Source of the DNA: Pomacea canaliculata
Taxonomy: Eukaryota > Mollusca > Gastropoda > Architaenioglossa > Ampullariidae
Assembly (NCBI RefSeq): GCF_003073045.1
Contig: NC_037592.1
Span: forward strand, 18,743,844 to 18,807,843
Reading direction: 5' to 3'
Length of the DNA stretch: 64,000 bases
In this document: piece by piece, positions 12,368 to 26,700 of the stretch
Layout of the letters: each line of letters begins with the position of its first letter
Numbering within the stretch: the stretch's first letter is position 1
Made by a program: the position numbers and the translations under genes
The notes under the pieces: generated by a model
Databases searched by the model: none
What the model was told of the DNA's origin: nothing
Seen by the model: the letters and a program-made list of their open reading frames with translations, nothing else

Positions 12368-15300
12368 TTACATCTGTGAAAGGGGGTGCCTATAAAACAC
12401 GAACATAGTTGGCTGGAAGATTCCAATTCGATCACCATGCTTTCCCTCCCACCAGTCATTATCTGTACTTGTTTGTGTCAAAATCTCTATCTCATCACCT
12501 GTAAGAAAGAGTTTAAAATTATTAATAATACAATAATTATGCTACTCATGAAGCCAGTCAGGTTATGCAGGTAATTTTTTTCCATAACCTACAAATTTTT
12601 CTCTACAGCTATCTTTTGGGAAACAGTTCTTACATACAAATTTGTGTGTGTGTATATAAATAATATAAAAATTTATCAATCCCAAAATTTAATTGATGCT
12701 CTCATATTTTAACACCGTGTACCTCAAATCCCCAAAATTAATGTACTATACATCTGCTTTTCGCATTCTTAAGTGTATATTGTACAAAGGACAGTACTGT
12801 TGTATAAAGATTCTAAAGAAAATAATGTGTGTACTAAATGTTGACTATAAGCAGACCACCTAGACTGCTGGTGTTTGCACCAGTTTGACTACTGTAATGC
12901 TGTTATTGGCAGCCGTCTTTATAAATACCTACACTATTCATTGATCGATAACCAACAGCATTACTATTTTAGTGGCCATGTACATTCCAGCTTGCACAGA
13001 CATCCCTAGATAGCATTCAGCTTTGGTTTTGCCAGTGCTTGAGTCTTTGTGTTTCAAACTGTACAAGTGTTTTCTGCTGTTGAGAATGTGCACAACACTG
13101 AATATCATCATTTCTCTCCAATGAGATCAGAAATGTCCCTCCAACAAATTTCTTGCATGGTTTCAGTTTTTGTTTGAATCAATTTCCATATGTGTAATGA
13201 AGCCTATAGTAGGTGGCATGTTATGAGACGTTTCACCTGGTTTGAAGGAGAGATCGCAGGCAAGCTGTGCTGTGTAGGGGTACATGGCCACAGCTCGTCG
13301 GTGGCTTGATCCTGAAGGCAAAGAAGACCAGGCTGTGGTGTGACTGCTCAGTGATGTGTTTCCTGGCTTATCTGGTACTTTGTGACAGTAAGAATCACCT
13401 GCAGCAAACATAACAGTTGACAAACAAGAAAGAAACTTCATAGAAAGTAACACCTTTGCCAGGTGATTGTAACCAGCAGTTGGGCATTGGTCCTCAGATT
13501 TATGATCTAAAGAGATTCTGATCTGAAAATCTTGCAACACAAATCTGCTGTTCTGTAACAATACTTTGAGTGGTATGTTCAACTAGTTTGTCATGGTTGT
13601 GACAATTCAATTTTAAAATTTAAACATTAATTTTCAAACAATAGGTTATGCCAAACTACATAAAATAATTTTACAAGCCTCAAGATGGAGATAAAGCATC
13701 AATACAAATGTTCACATTCCCTTCACAACAGACTCAAAAGATGTGTCAGCTGGATGACGGCATGCTATCATTTATATATATTTTTATATATTCATACATA
13801 TTTGGAAAAATACATAGGAAGCAATTGATACACCCCATTGTTTTAGAAACTATTTCATGTTCTGAGAACATTAAACATGTTTGATTCATCTGAAATGTTA
13901 CTTGAAGGGACCTCTCTTATCACAATTTCCTAGACTTTAAAAAGGCATTTGACCAGTCTGGCATGAGGGGCTACTGCAAGTGATGCAAAAATTCATCATT
14001 GAAGAAAGCCTTGTTCAAGTCCTTAAAGCACTGTATAATCACAACACAGCAAACATAGGTCAAGGATACCCCTATCACTAGTGCTGCTCTAATCTTGGAG
14101 TACATTATGTGTGAAACCCTCCATGACCATCACATCTCTATTGGTGATAGTTCATTCTGTAACCTATGCTTTGCAGATGATGATGACATAGCTGTTAGCA
14201 GGCACTAATAAAGAACTGCAGGACCTTGCCAACAGATCAACAATTGAAAGCATGTAGAATGGAGACCAGCACTGACAAGAACAAAGTTATGATCATTGGC
14301 AACGGCAAAGCAGAGATTGACATGAACAGGGTACAACTCGAAATGGTAAGCTGCTTCAAGTACTTGGGAGCAACCCTCTTCAAGGATGGCAGCTCCACAG
14401 CAACAGCTTGATACAATCTTGCATAGTCATAATACCAGGTTTACTGCAAAGTATAATCTGTCGAAATACCTTGTAGTACCAATCCTGCTTTACGGTATGA
14501 CACGTGGACACAGAAAGAAAAATTCAGCTATTTGTTCTCAAATGTACTTCTCTTGTACTCAGATGATTAGTTCCACCAAATCTGCAGAGGTGGGCACTGA
14601 CTGAGGAAATGTGAATGCTCCAATCACCAAAAGTTCAAAATCCTAATGTAAACTCTTTGGTAGGTCCAACATAATATGAGTGGAACATATGCTAAGACTC
14701 AGAATAATTACAAAGGACAGAATACATGGAAATGTCAGAGCCCAATGTCAAAAGAAAAACTACCTTTAAAGATACCTATCCCAGTGGACTGTGACAAGCA
14801 CTTTTGAAATGAAGTCTTGGATTTGATAACTTCTAAAGCTGCTAAAGTTACAGTTTATAAATATTTTTTATTTCAGCATGCATTTAACAGAGAATAATGA
14901 ATAAATAAACATGCATGTTTAAAAAATTAGTCTGACAGGGCACGTCAGTTTTTTAAATACCAAAAACGTGGCAACATTTTAGGCTAAAGTCGTGCATAGT
15001 GTTACACATTTTTTATTTGTGATAGATGTTGGGGACTGAGGCAATCAAATAGAGGAAGCACCCTTAATTCCCACCTGCTCTCGATGCACTTCCTCGGAAA
15101 GTTGTGACAGTGTGCACCTGGGTCGCTTTCCTACTGTAGTCTGGTGAGTATGTCTTTTTCTCTGATGTCGTGACTGTTTTTACAACTGTTGTCTTTGAAG
15201 AGAATGATGAGGACTTTTCTCTATCAAAGCTGCTCTTTAGCGAACTCTGCGCATAATAAAAACTTACTTCATGTAACTTTTAATATATAACTGCATATTA

Positions 15301-18300
15301 CTTGGCATTTTAATTAGGGTCTATTATTTTATCCATTCAGCGATAATCAATAGCATGAATGAATCAACTCATTTCATATGTAGACAGTACTTTGTAATCT
15401 ACAACATTTAATAGGCCACTAGATCCAACTATGTTTACATATAAAAGTCTACTTGGAAAAACTGTCTCTATATCAACTTTACTAATAAATCTTTAAGCAC
15501 TTAAATTAGTTAAAATTACTAAAAGAGGTACATTAATAACCAGATTATCCAGTGGCCTAATGATAAACAAGAAGTTCATATTTCACTTAAGCGCATGAGA
15601 GGAAATGAGTCAGAGTGATGTAATACAAGAGCAATAGTATCTATGCAAATGAGGACCATAATATTCAAGGGTTGATACCAAATTGCAAAAATAGTTATCC
15701 AAAATTAAGCAATAATTCCACTTACAGGGAGACTAAGCCCTGTAGAATCTGTAAACTTTCCTCTTGCAGCATCTGCATGTTTTTCTGCTTGGCGCTGGGC
15801 CAGCCTCAGTGCAGCTTTGGCCGCCAGTTCTTGGTGTTCTTTCATAACACAATACAATGCCTCACATTCTGCTGGGGGAGACACCCTCCCCGACAAGATC
15901 TCAAATGCACGAATATCACAACCATAAAACCTTAGGAAAAGATCCATAATAAATAAAATAATGTCAGGTAAACTAAAGATCTTGAAAGTCTTGCAAATGT
16001 AATGTTAACATTTTCCTTAAGTTTTCAACAGTTATCAACATGTCAAATTCTAAGATGATAGCGCCTGTTTCAATCATCCAGAGGAAGAAAAAAAACGAAT
16101 AAATGGTCATTGCTGATTCCTGCAGTACAGAAAAAAGAGGGGAAAAAATGATAATACCAGTTCCGTGACAATGATGATAAATTCAATTATCATTATTATA
16201 AACTCCACAGACTTTAATTGCTGTTTCGCAAGACTTTCATCTTCAGGCTACATTTTTTAGGTGCATGGGTTTTAAAGCCAGCCTTGAAAACTGAAAAGAC
16301 TAAGAAGTGATAAGGGCAAGAAATTCCATACAGAGAGCAAAAGAAGAAAAAGCAGAGAATTCATATACCCACACCCTTACAAGCACTCTCTCCCTATATG
16401 AGTATATTTGTTTTTAATTGTATTTACTTACACCCTTGCTATAGACAAGTACTTAAAGCAATAAAATGCATGATGCCATCTCTCTCTCTCTCACACAAAT
16501 ACACAGATGTGAGAGAGAGATGTGCAGTTTAGATTTCCAGTCTAAAAGCAGCAGCACAAGGCATGTAATTTGAGTTTTCAAATATAACTCACTTTCTGTT
16601 TGCATCTTTCCGTTCAATCAAAGCACTGCCCTCAACAGAAATCCCTGCAAAAATTCCTTTAGTTTTGGAATATGTATAGATAGCAGCTGGGCTCCTGACT
16701 GAAATGTCACCTTCCAGATTTCTTCCTAATGGGCCAACAGCTATTGTAAAATTTCCTCCTAGAGTGAGATTGCCTCCCTTAGAGAATGCATCTACAGCAG
16801 ACTGTGTGTTGAGAATGATCACAAAATCTGTAACCTAGGATTAAAGTCATGGGCTTCAGTTTATGAGTTTTTTCCTACCCTATTCAATATAAAATAATAC
16901 TTTAGTGTATTTTTATCATAAAATAACATACATTAACAGCTATGATCATTGATGTGTGCATACATCTTCACATTCAGCATATACACACTACAGTAATTTA
17001 TTAATGTACTAAGATCTAATATACATCAAATATAGTATTATGTTTAATGTATGCATGAAAATCATAAACTACTACTTTATAATAAAGTTTCTAAAAATAT
17101 TATCAAAACACTTTTTTCGTAATGTTTCAAGTAGATCTACTAGTCTCCAATTAAAACTTCACAATTTAAACACATTATCATGATATGTTTTGAGAAGTAT
17201 GAAACAACAAAAAATGAGGGCAAATCCTCTTGACAAATACTCCTGATAAAAAAACTGAGTAAAAACATGTATCACAAGCAGTTAAGTTTTTCTTATTATA
17301 ATGCTCCTTTGTGCTACACTGCTGTATGCTCCAAATTAATTTTAGAAAATTTACAAAATGTTTATTTGGAGCATTAGTTTTAGAAAATTTACAAAATGTT
17401 TATCTGTAAGAAATCTTGATAACAGGTTAAATGGCAGCCTATTAAATTAACAGTGGAGCTGATTAGATATGAAAACATCTGTGGTCTCTTAAAAGAAGTT
17501 ACTCCACTTACCTCCATTCCAATTTCAAAGCCTCCTCCAAGACCAGCAAGACCAATAGCTGAGGGAGCAGACCAGCCTGAAAAAAACATCAAAGCAATGT
17601 TCATCTCTTGTAAGAGTGGTTTGTTTTTTCCACAAGTTTGCATAGTGATGCTGAATATAAATTATGGAGCAAATAATCTAATTATTTTATTTATTCTTCA
17701 TAAGACTTCATTGCACACACACACACACAAAACAGAGCTTAAAACATAGTGTAACATAATTTTAAAAGGCTTTCATTTTACAGATTTTAAAAAAAATTTC
17801 ATATTGAAAAATGAAGAACAGACCTTTACTATAGTCAATTTCATCTTTGAGTTTAGCAATTACGATACCACTTCCACCTCGTGCAGTAACAAGGAATCCC
17901 GCTTTGAAGACTGTTAAAATTGCTAATCCCTTGGCCTTGGCCAGAATACCGACTGCAAGGGGAAAAAAAATCTGAATTTTAATGTTTACATTGATGTATG
18001 TTCCATAATATTGTTGCTTAAATGATCATTAATATAGTAGTATTAACCATTCCAAGCTATAAGCCCACTCAAAGTCACATTCTCAGCAAAGTTAAAATTA
18101 GAAAGACTGTACAGTGAAAAATATCTTCAAAATGAATTTTTTTTTTTAATTTATGGTGGGTTTTAATACTTTTTTAATTGTTAAAATACAGTTACAATGA
18201 TAGTATAGATTTCTTTCAGAAAAGACAAAGCATTAATTATTCCCGTGGTACATTATGCCTTTTATTTCTCAACTGCTTTAAAAGTCAAAATATTTTCTTT

Positions 18301-18463
18301 TACAACTTCATTAAAAATATCAAGCATACACATATTTTCAGGATTTACCAGGAATTAGTTTATCAGGCCCAGTCTTTGAATTTGGCATGGTAAACTCTTT
18401 CAAGATTTTTGCCGCTTTCTTGGCCTCTGATCGCAGGCTGTGAGGGATAGGGGTGTTCACCAT
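12368..18463 (-). CDS. SH3YL1: SH3 domain-containing YSC84-like protein 1 (SH3YL1), frame broken near its end
   Basis: Eight exons on the minus strand: 18349-18463 (ATG), 17824-17952, 17512-17576, 16593-16834, 15726-15930, 15075-15246, 13237-13398 and 12368-12498. Phases agree throughout and give 406 aa as read. Residues 1-215 are the SYLF (YSC84) lipid-binding domain: IPHSLRSEAKKAAKILKEF, VTARGGSGIVIAKL, WSAPSAIGLAGLGGGFEIGM and AVGPLGRNLEGDISVRSPAA, all close to human SH3YL1. A Ser/Thr-rich linker follows. The SH3 domain runs from about residue 344 (AVAMYPY...CDLSFKPGDEI...DNDWWEG). Family role: phosphoinositide binding and actin or membrane-ruffle regulation. The last beta strand reads GIFQPTMF in the open frame; one extra base gives the canonical GIFPANYVRVL and a stop at 12390-12392. 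Human SH3YL1 is 342 aa; the linker is longer here. Confidence 0.94.
13920..14610 (+). mobile_element. Degenerate non-LTR LINE reverse-transcriptase fragment
   Basis: Lying in an SH3YL1 intron and antisense to the gene, this piece keeps recognisable reverse-transcriptase motifs: LDFKKAFDQSG near 13932, LCFADDDDIAVSR near 14165 (the YADD-like box), SCFKYLGATLFKDGSSTA at 14350-14404 and VPILLYGM near 14478. The order and spacing fit the RTE/Jockey-like non-LTR group. It is interrupted by several stops and frame changes, and lacks an endonuclease and both ends. Old fragment. Confidence 0.75.
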
Positions 18464-20734
18464 TCCTCTCTTTGGATCGTCGATCGCAGCCTCCGACAGT
18501 AGGAGTTAAAAAAAATACTTCCAATAGATTTAAAATGTGGTGCCAGGATGGTGTAAGATGATAATTAACTGAATGCCTTGCGAGAATGAAAAAATACGAG
18601 CATTAAAGTATTGGCATATATTATTTGTTTGGGGTTTGATGAGGCATAAACATGTGTACAGAATATATAGTTACCACAGTGATAGTTATAAAGCACACAG
18701 GAAGTGTCGAGAAGACTACGCTAGTTTTTTACACACTTAACATGTGAATTACAGTAAACAAAGAAGCAAATAGTAAATGACTGTAGACTATTTCCTGCTC
18801 GTATATCATCCTGTCAATAGTCATAAAAAAGGAGACAGCTGTCTTAATTTTAGACTTTCACAATTAATAATTTTGTCGGATCCTTACGTATACATTGACA
18901 GGAAATAATAGTTTGGGGTTTTTTTTTACATCTACCTTTCAAGCGGCTTGGTGAAATTAAGCGCGGGAGGTGTGGTTCCAGTTGTTTACAAACACTAACC
19001 GTTCTCAGCATACCTAGGTACATAGAGTGACTCCCCTTAGATTATGCTTCCCCATCTCAATACTCTTTCTGAAAAACAAGTTTTGATAGCAATTTCCCAC
19101 GCATTATACGTGCATTCAAAACTGGAAAATGAGTCTTGCCCGTTTTCGTATCTTTACACTTAAAGGCATGCTTTTTTAGTGCCATGTAACCCCCCCTAGA
19201 AAAAAAAAAATAATAATAAAAAGTGGGTGAGAATTGTAACACTTGGGGATTCTCGGGTGCATAGTTTCAACTGCACCTTAAGTTTCCTGTGAAAAAACAT
19301 GTACGTTTGAACACTCTCCAACAAGAACAAATAAACATAAAGTCAGGAACTGACAAACTGGAAAATATTTATTTTAAGACATGACAGTATGGATAACTTT
19401 ATTATCCTGTGGCTCTCATTCCATTACAAGAATGCATACACGGTTTTCATTGCCTTGCAAGTATGTACACATAACACCTCTTTAAAAAAACAAAAATTGT
19501 GAAAACCTTTTCATTCCTTCTTCTTTCTTCCAATAAAACAAATTTCAAGACACATTCATACTGGCAAATGATGGCATGAAAAATATGCTGCAAGAAACCA
19601 ATTTGATTCTCCATGAGAAACACATCTTGCAGAAACCAACTGCCACCATTAAAGTCACCATCCTTCCATGTCCTAAGTAGTAGAAGCACCAATGATGAGT
19701 ACAAACTTACATTAAGGATATTTTACAAGCTAAATGTTTTCCCACTAGCCACTCATTCCCACCATCATCCCCTTGACAAACAAAACAAAACAAAAACAAA
19801 AACAAAAAAAGCTACTAAGTTACTAATGCAGTTCCTTGCATGCCTGTAACCATGTGCCTCATTCATGCACATCTTGCAGGTTTCTCTTAGTGCTTAGAAG
19901 TTAAAAACTACTTCACCTGCTGTGGAAGACATGCATTCCAAATGTAAGCCATGAAGTATTTGTCACCGAGCTAAATTTTTGTGCAGGGTTTTAAAACAAA
20001 AGTTCTAAAGCAGTGGTTCTTAACCTGGGTTTCGATCGAATCCTTGGGGTTCGGTGAGTCGTCTCAGGGGTCAAGACATACCCGCAATTCATGATGACAC
20101 TAAAAAAGGGTTCGGTGAATGTGCATAGGAAACTAAAGAAGGGTTCAGTGAATGTGCATTTGAAGCTTGTGGGTTTGGTACCTTAAAAAAGGTTAAGAAC
20201 CACTGTTCTAAAGAGTGCCTACTCATAACCAAGAAGCACTTCTGGCAGCAAGGGTCACTAAAGCTGAATGCCCATGATAATTATTTGTTTTTCCATATTC
20301 TTATTTCCTTTTAGGCTTTTTTCATTTTTTAGAAGCATTATTCACTGATGTCTGGACAAATGATGAAAATTATGGATGGCATCAGCATTTTTGCCAACAG
20401 GTGTAAAGATAAAACAAAAGCATTATCTTTATTTTCATGTTGTGTTTGTTCCTGCAAAATTTTCTCACAATGTTACAAATAACTGTGATACTGCACAGAG
20501 TAAAAATTGTGACATGAGTAATTTATTATTTAATATAAAGAGGTCCTTTATTACTCTGGTCTTCTGAATGCATAGAACCCGACTTAACAGGTAAAAACCT
20601 GTATCCATGCCAAGATTTCACAAAATAACTCCACTGATTACAAATGAGTAGAGAGAATAGTGAACAGCACAAAGTCTGTAGCCTACATCTGGTTGTTTAG
20701 AGGTTGGCTGCAACATGAATTTATAATACTACTT
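18464..20734. other. SH3YL1 upstream region and probable NUP62 3' UTR
   Basis: The part next to 18464 must contain the SH3YL1 promoter; no TATA box was recognised. The right half, from about 19366 (TTTATT, a minus-strand AATAAA) to the NUP62 stop at 20735, is likely the NUP62 3' UTR. It contains the hAT-type MITE at 20011-20205. No other gene was seen. Confidence 0.45.
20011..20205. mobile_element. hAT-type MITE with perfect terminal inverted repeats and 8-bp target duplication
   Basis: The 195-bp element starts CAGTGGTTCTTAACC and ends GGTTAAGAACCACTG, a perfect 15-bp inverted repeat. It is flanked by the identical 8-bp duplication TTCTAAAG at 20003-20010 and 20206-20213. An 8-bp target duplication and CAGTGGTTCT-type ends are hallmarks of hAT (Charlie-like) transposons. 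There is no coding capacity, so it was moved by a transposase from elsewhere. Inside, GGTTCGGTGAATGTGCAT at about 20109 is repeated with one change (GGTTCAGTGAATGTGCAT) at about 20145. The intact flanks indicate a fairly recent insertion. Confidence 0.93.
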
Positions 20735-23700
20735 TCAACTGTAAGCTAATCGGAGATTACGCTCTTGTTCTTTCTTTTCACTCTCCATTGCTTTAGACAT
20801 ATCCTCCACTCGTCGACCAAGATTTGCTGGCAAAAGAAACAAGCACTTCTTAATGGGCATTAAATAAAAATGAAGACCTTTTACTTTGATAGTAACAATG
20901 ACTTTCTTTTTTGAAAAAAGATCTTTTTGCTTAAAATAAATTAGTATTAGCCAAAAACATTCATTGCTTTTTAGACTTTATTTTCTCATATAAAGATCTT
21001 TTGGAAAAAACTTTGCCTAATACACAATACAATCAAGAATTAACAGCAAAAGACAGTTCTTTTTCAGCATCTGCATATGAAGGTATAAAGATAAAAAAAT
21101 ACACACCAGTCTGACGATCAATCCACAGCAGTGAATCCATGTGTGCATTTAAGATCTTAGTAATCTGCTGCACCTGTTAACAGACAGTACTAGTCTACAT
21201 TCTACCATACTGAAAAAAATTGTCTAACTTCTCTGTCACTTTGAAAACAGATATATGGTTTAGAATATTGTGAGCTACCCAACCACCAGCTAACAATCAG
21301 TCATGCAATCATTCTAATCAACTTTTATAACTAGACTTACAGGATCATCTGGATCAGGTTTAGCATTGGAGGAATTGATTCTGTCAATGATCTCTTTCAG
21401 ATCCTGGCCCATGCGTTTGAGCTGAGCATCTAGACTTTCTGCAAGCTGGTACCTGTTGTCACAAACCACAATAATTAGTTTAATAATAAGAATTTTCATG
21501 TGTGGAGGAAAGCTCAATACACTGTGCATGAAGGACCACAAAGAAACCCACAGTTAACCATTAAGTTAGCACTAAGGTCAGTAAAAGATGATACCAAGGC
21601 AAACGTGAACAATGTGAATGGATGAAGATTAAGAAATCAGGAGAGAATAAAAAGGTTCACTGGATTATGAAAGAGATTTCTTGAAAGGCCAGACTTATAA
21701 GCATCAAATATAAATTAAAGAGAAAGGATCCAAGAATTTCCAGGAAAGAAGCATCTGCTAAACTTTTCTCATCTTATAAGTGGCACAGAGAGTAAGTCAG
21801 CACAAGAAAACTGTAGAGAGTGACTTGGGTGATCAGGCATTGGTAGCTCAGACAGGTATGCGGGGCAAGGCTGTAAAAATAACAGTTGCACAATGTGGAG
21901 ATTTTGTAATCAACATGAGCTTGAACTGGCAACTAGTGTAGCTTGCCAAAGAGGAGAATAGCATGGCAAATTCTTTTACATCAAAACTGCACATAAAAGA
22001 GAGAAGATGTGACCTCTACAAGAAATCAGCAAGACCTACGTGTGTTCTCGTTCTAAGTCTGCATGCTGCTGGTATGAAATTGCAGGCATGGCCTCAAGAG
22101 CTGACTCTATTGGACTCAGAAGATCACCCAGCTCCCGCTGCTGGCTCTGTACAAAATCCAACTCATGCTCTAGCTTCTGCTGCTCCAGCTTGACCCGTTC
22201 CAGGTCTGTATTTAATTGTACAATCTGCAAGAAACCCATCATTGCCTGCTTATCATCAGACACACTATTATGAAGGAATGTGTACACACCAAGTCTATTA
22301 GCTGTTACAGCAAGCAAAATTATTTTAAGTCAAATATAACAAAAGATGCAAGGTTTAAAAAAAGGCAAAAAAAAATGATCATTTACCTCAGAATAATACC
22401 AATGTCCCTAAATCTTAAGGGATGTGTTTATTGGTTGAAAGATATGCATCAGATAAAATGTAAGGAAACAAGCAACAGTTATGCCCTAATATCTGCTCAA
22501 TAAAATAGAAAAATAAAAACAAAACTAAATGTAAATTAAGTTGTTTGTAAGTTTCAACATGTAGATCATAACAAAGAACTTTCTTCATGCTGCCTCTAGC
22601 ACTCCTGCTGTTTGCATTAGCTGCTGCATCATTGCAGTTGTAGCGTTTAGTATTATAATAGGTCTTGAATCATCTGTGGATACTGTATCTAAAGACCAAA
22701 ACATCCAATCATTTTACTTACCTTATCCCCATTTTCAATAACCAGACGATCCCAAGCATTAACCTGAGTAGCTTGAAGCAGAAAACTGCGCTCTTCCTCT
22801 TCCAGTTCTGCCATCCACTTGTTGGTCTCCTCTTCCAACTGTTTGTAGTTCATCTGCCGTCCACCAGTTTTAACCTCCGTGGCAGACACTGTTGCAGCTG
22901 CTGAAGTAGTTGAGGTGCTGTAATTTACAAACAATGCAAACTGTCAATATAGAAAAGAAAAAAAAATCTCATGGAAAACCTCACTTCTACTGACGTATAA
23001 GCCCCGCGCCAGTAATATTATAAAATGAAACCATTTGTGTTACATAGTTCAGAAGTTAACACCTAATTCTTCCCTCCCCAGAAAGACAAGAGAACACTAC
23101 AATACATATAACCATATTCACTAAAATTGGCAGTTCAAAAATTAAACTGCAGTATTCAAGGTCATAAATAACTGAATGCTACTGTTTTTTTCTCAACATA
23201 AATTTCATTCTTATGTACAGCTAGCCACTTAGCACCTTCCGTGATCAAAGTTTATTATATTTTTATTTTACACTGATATGATTACTTCAATTTGAAGTGT
23301 TTAAATTTCAAAGATGCTTCAGAAATTAAAAACAAAACTTTCTCACTGAAATACAATGTAATTATTGGCAGAAACTGACTTTTGGCAGCCCTTTAACTTC
23401 AATTGAGATTTACTGTTGTATGGCAACACATGGAAAACAATGTGCATAGAAAACAATAAAGATGCCAAGGATAGCTGACAAATAAAACACTATTTCTGAC
23501 TCTGGGGTGCAAATATATTTATATTTATTTCTGATGCTCATACCTAAGAGTCAGTACAGGGGTTGATGAAGTAGCCAGCGATGTTCCGAATGAGAATCCA
23601 GTGCTTGGTGTAATTGTTGTCGTTGTGGCCGTTGTTCCCAGCTTCAAGCCACTTGATCCAAAAGAAACACTAGTGGTGGCAGATGTTGAAGGTGTGGTTG

Positions 23701-26700
23701 TGGTTGGGAGACCAAAACTGAATGGCTGGGAGGTAGAGGAAGCAGCAGAGGTGGCAACAGTGAGACTTGTGGAGCCAGGCTGAGCTGTGGATGTTCCTGA
23801 TTGACAGAAGAGGAACTCACCAACTGACAAACAAAAAGCAACATCAAGGTTATAGCCCATTATGTTAGTTTCTAAAGCAAAGCACCCAGTGTGAACTCTT
23901 AAAGATTTCTGTTGAGAAATCACTTTCTGTGGGTGACAAAATGTCACTTTCTTGCACTGTTCAGTTGTTTTTTGAAACTCTCTCACACACCCCTTTCATT
24001 CCCTCTCCTCACACACACACACAGAGACAAGGAAATATGTGACCTGCAACTCACACTTACACACAAGCTAATAAGGAAATATGTGACCCACTACCACAGA
24101 ATGAGTCATCAGCCAAAAATTTGAGATTAAGCAAATTGCATATTTTTAAAATGTACAAGTTTTGACCTTTCTTTTGATACCAGAGTTGTTCTCCTAGTTC
24201 TAAAATTGAGTTATAAAGGTTTGAAATGTGCAAGTATGGTGGCGCCATTTTGAGAAAAGCGGGTTCAAAGATTTTCAGCAACTTCACTAAGTTTATCCTT
24301 AACATAGGGTACTTCTAATTGTTCAAATCTTGCATGATAATAAAATACAGTCAGCTACATCATTTAAAGTAACAAAAAGTATGATCATGTCTCATATAAT
24401 GCAAAATCTCTACTGCCAGTATGGACTATTGCAGCAACTACTTTAATGAGGCTTCAAATGTACAGTCCACAATCACTTGTTGGGTACCAGCTAACGTCTA
24501 TCACCAAAATCCATATCCCACCAGAGTTTGTGGTCTTGTTCTTGTCTGTAAATTGATTAGACACCGGACTTTGCTCTTGTCTTATGGCAGTCTCTATTTC
24601 CAATAACCTCGCAGAGTGTACAATAGAAAATGACAATCCATACACTGCACTGTCACAAATGGTAATGTTGAGAAGGAAAATGGACTCCCAGTGCAGCATA
24701 GCTGGTACACCGTTATATATGTTAGTTTCCATATATTCTCTGCTCAAAAGATGAATCTGAACAAGTAGTGTATCAGATTCTGTCAGTCTGATCCTCTGAA
24801 GCCTGTTCCTCACACAATGATAAATCATCACTCGTTAAATTATCCTCTTTCCCAGAACGCTCTGTAATTAATCTTCCGAAATCTAATTTTTGGAATGCAG
24901 AAGTGTTAGATAGATTGGAATTCAGTAAAGCTAATAATGCTTCATTTTTCATAAGTTCTTTACTATGTTTTTGCTTCACATAGCATTTTGAAAGTGTGAA
25001 CAAAACCTAGCAGGAGTTTTATCAACCTATCACTCAGCGCCTTTCCTTTCGCTATCAAGGACAGTTCAGTGTCTAATTTTCCAATGAGATAGTGTAGAGA
25101 TTAATGACCAGATTTGTTTACTCGGAAACCTCTGTAGACAAATCTTCTAATTGGTATATATTTGAATCAGTCATCAAAGAGACTAGAAATACAGATTTCA
25201 AACTCTCTGGCAAGGTATAATACGATGAGGTTTTGACAGAGAAATGGTACTGAAACAACAATGGAATTTCAACGTTTTCCAGCAGAAATCTGGATCGTCA
25301 TTGGGTACCTCGATTAAAATTTATTTTAAGATCACTTCTTTCATTTTAACAGTGTATTTTCATGTTAGTTTAATAACTAAGAAATTCATGCATAAAGAAA
25401 GTAAAACTGCACAAGGTTGACCCTAAATCACCTTTCTGGGTCTTTACTATGAAACTGTTCTGCATGACCTACAACTCATTTCATGGTGGCAGGTTGCATA
25501 TCAATGCTAGATCCATGCATTTATGACCTACCAAGAGTTGCCTGCTGGACTGTTGATGCTCCTAAGAGTGATGCTAAGGATGATGTTGTTGTAGCTGGAG
25601 TTGCTGTTTGAATAAATCAATGTAACAAATGTTAAACTAACTTGATAACAAAGAATCAAAAATTAAATGATAGCACAGCATTATTTTTTTTTTTATTGGA
25701 CTGAGATGTAAGTACAAGAAACCATCTGTCTGATATTTAAACAGAAGGGTGAGGTGCCCAAAGGATGGCGCAACAGAGAAAGTTTACAAACAAATGTGCA
25801 CCAAGACAAGAGCTATGACAATCCTAATGCCAGCTGTTACCTTATCTAGATAAAGTGGATGACAAGATTATGAAAAAGCACCAATATGATGCACATGCCT
25901 ACCTGTTGCAGATTTTGTAAGAGAAAATCCAGATGCTGTGGTTGTAGTTGCAGTAGACAGCTGTCCACTTCCAAAAGAATATGCTCCTGTTGCTGCTGTT
26001 GGGACAGCTGTACTTGCTAATAAAAACACAGCAGATCCTAATGATTTTGCACATCTAGCTAGGTTTTGTAAACTATAATATGCCACAAGTTACATAAATT
26101 TCCATAACCTAGAAGAAGTCCGTTTTTCAAACCTTCCAAATTACTAAAAGGCCAGCATTTTCCTTCAATGAAAATAAGTTACAAGTGGTTTGTTAGATCT
26201 TCAGTTAAAATTACTGTGGGTTTCATGCTTACAGCTAAAACTGTTAGGGGTTTATTGATTAGTCACAGAAAAGAGTACAGTGGTAATATTATTATGATTT
26301 TGATCCTTCGTGTTATAAACTCACCAAAAGAGAAAGATGGTTGCGTGGTTGGTTTTGCAAAGTTAAAGCTGTTTGCTGCAGGCTGTGAAGATGGTGCGCC
26401 AAATGTAAGTCCTCCAGAGCCTGCAGCAGCACCAGAACTGGTAGTTGATGTAGTAGTGGATGTTGTAACAAATGGGAAGCCACCAGCAGAAAAGCCACCA
26501 GTTGGGGCAGGCTGAGCCGCATTGCCAGCTGTCTGTGTGCCAAAGGTGAAGCCGCCAGTTGCTGCAGGCTGAGCTGCATTGCCAGCTGTCTGTGTGCCAA
26601 AGGTGAAGCCGCCAGTTGCTGCAGGCTGAGCTGCATTGCCAGCTGCTTGTGTACCAAAGGTGAAGCCGCCAGTTGCTGCAGGCTGAGCCACATTGCCAGC

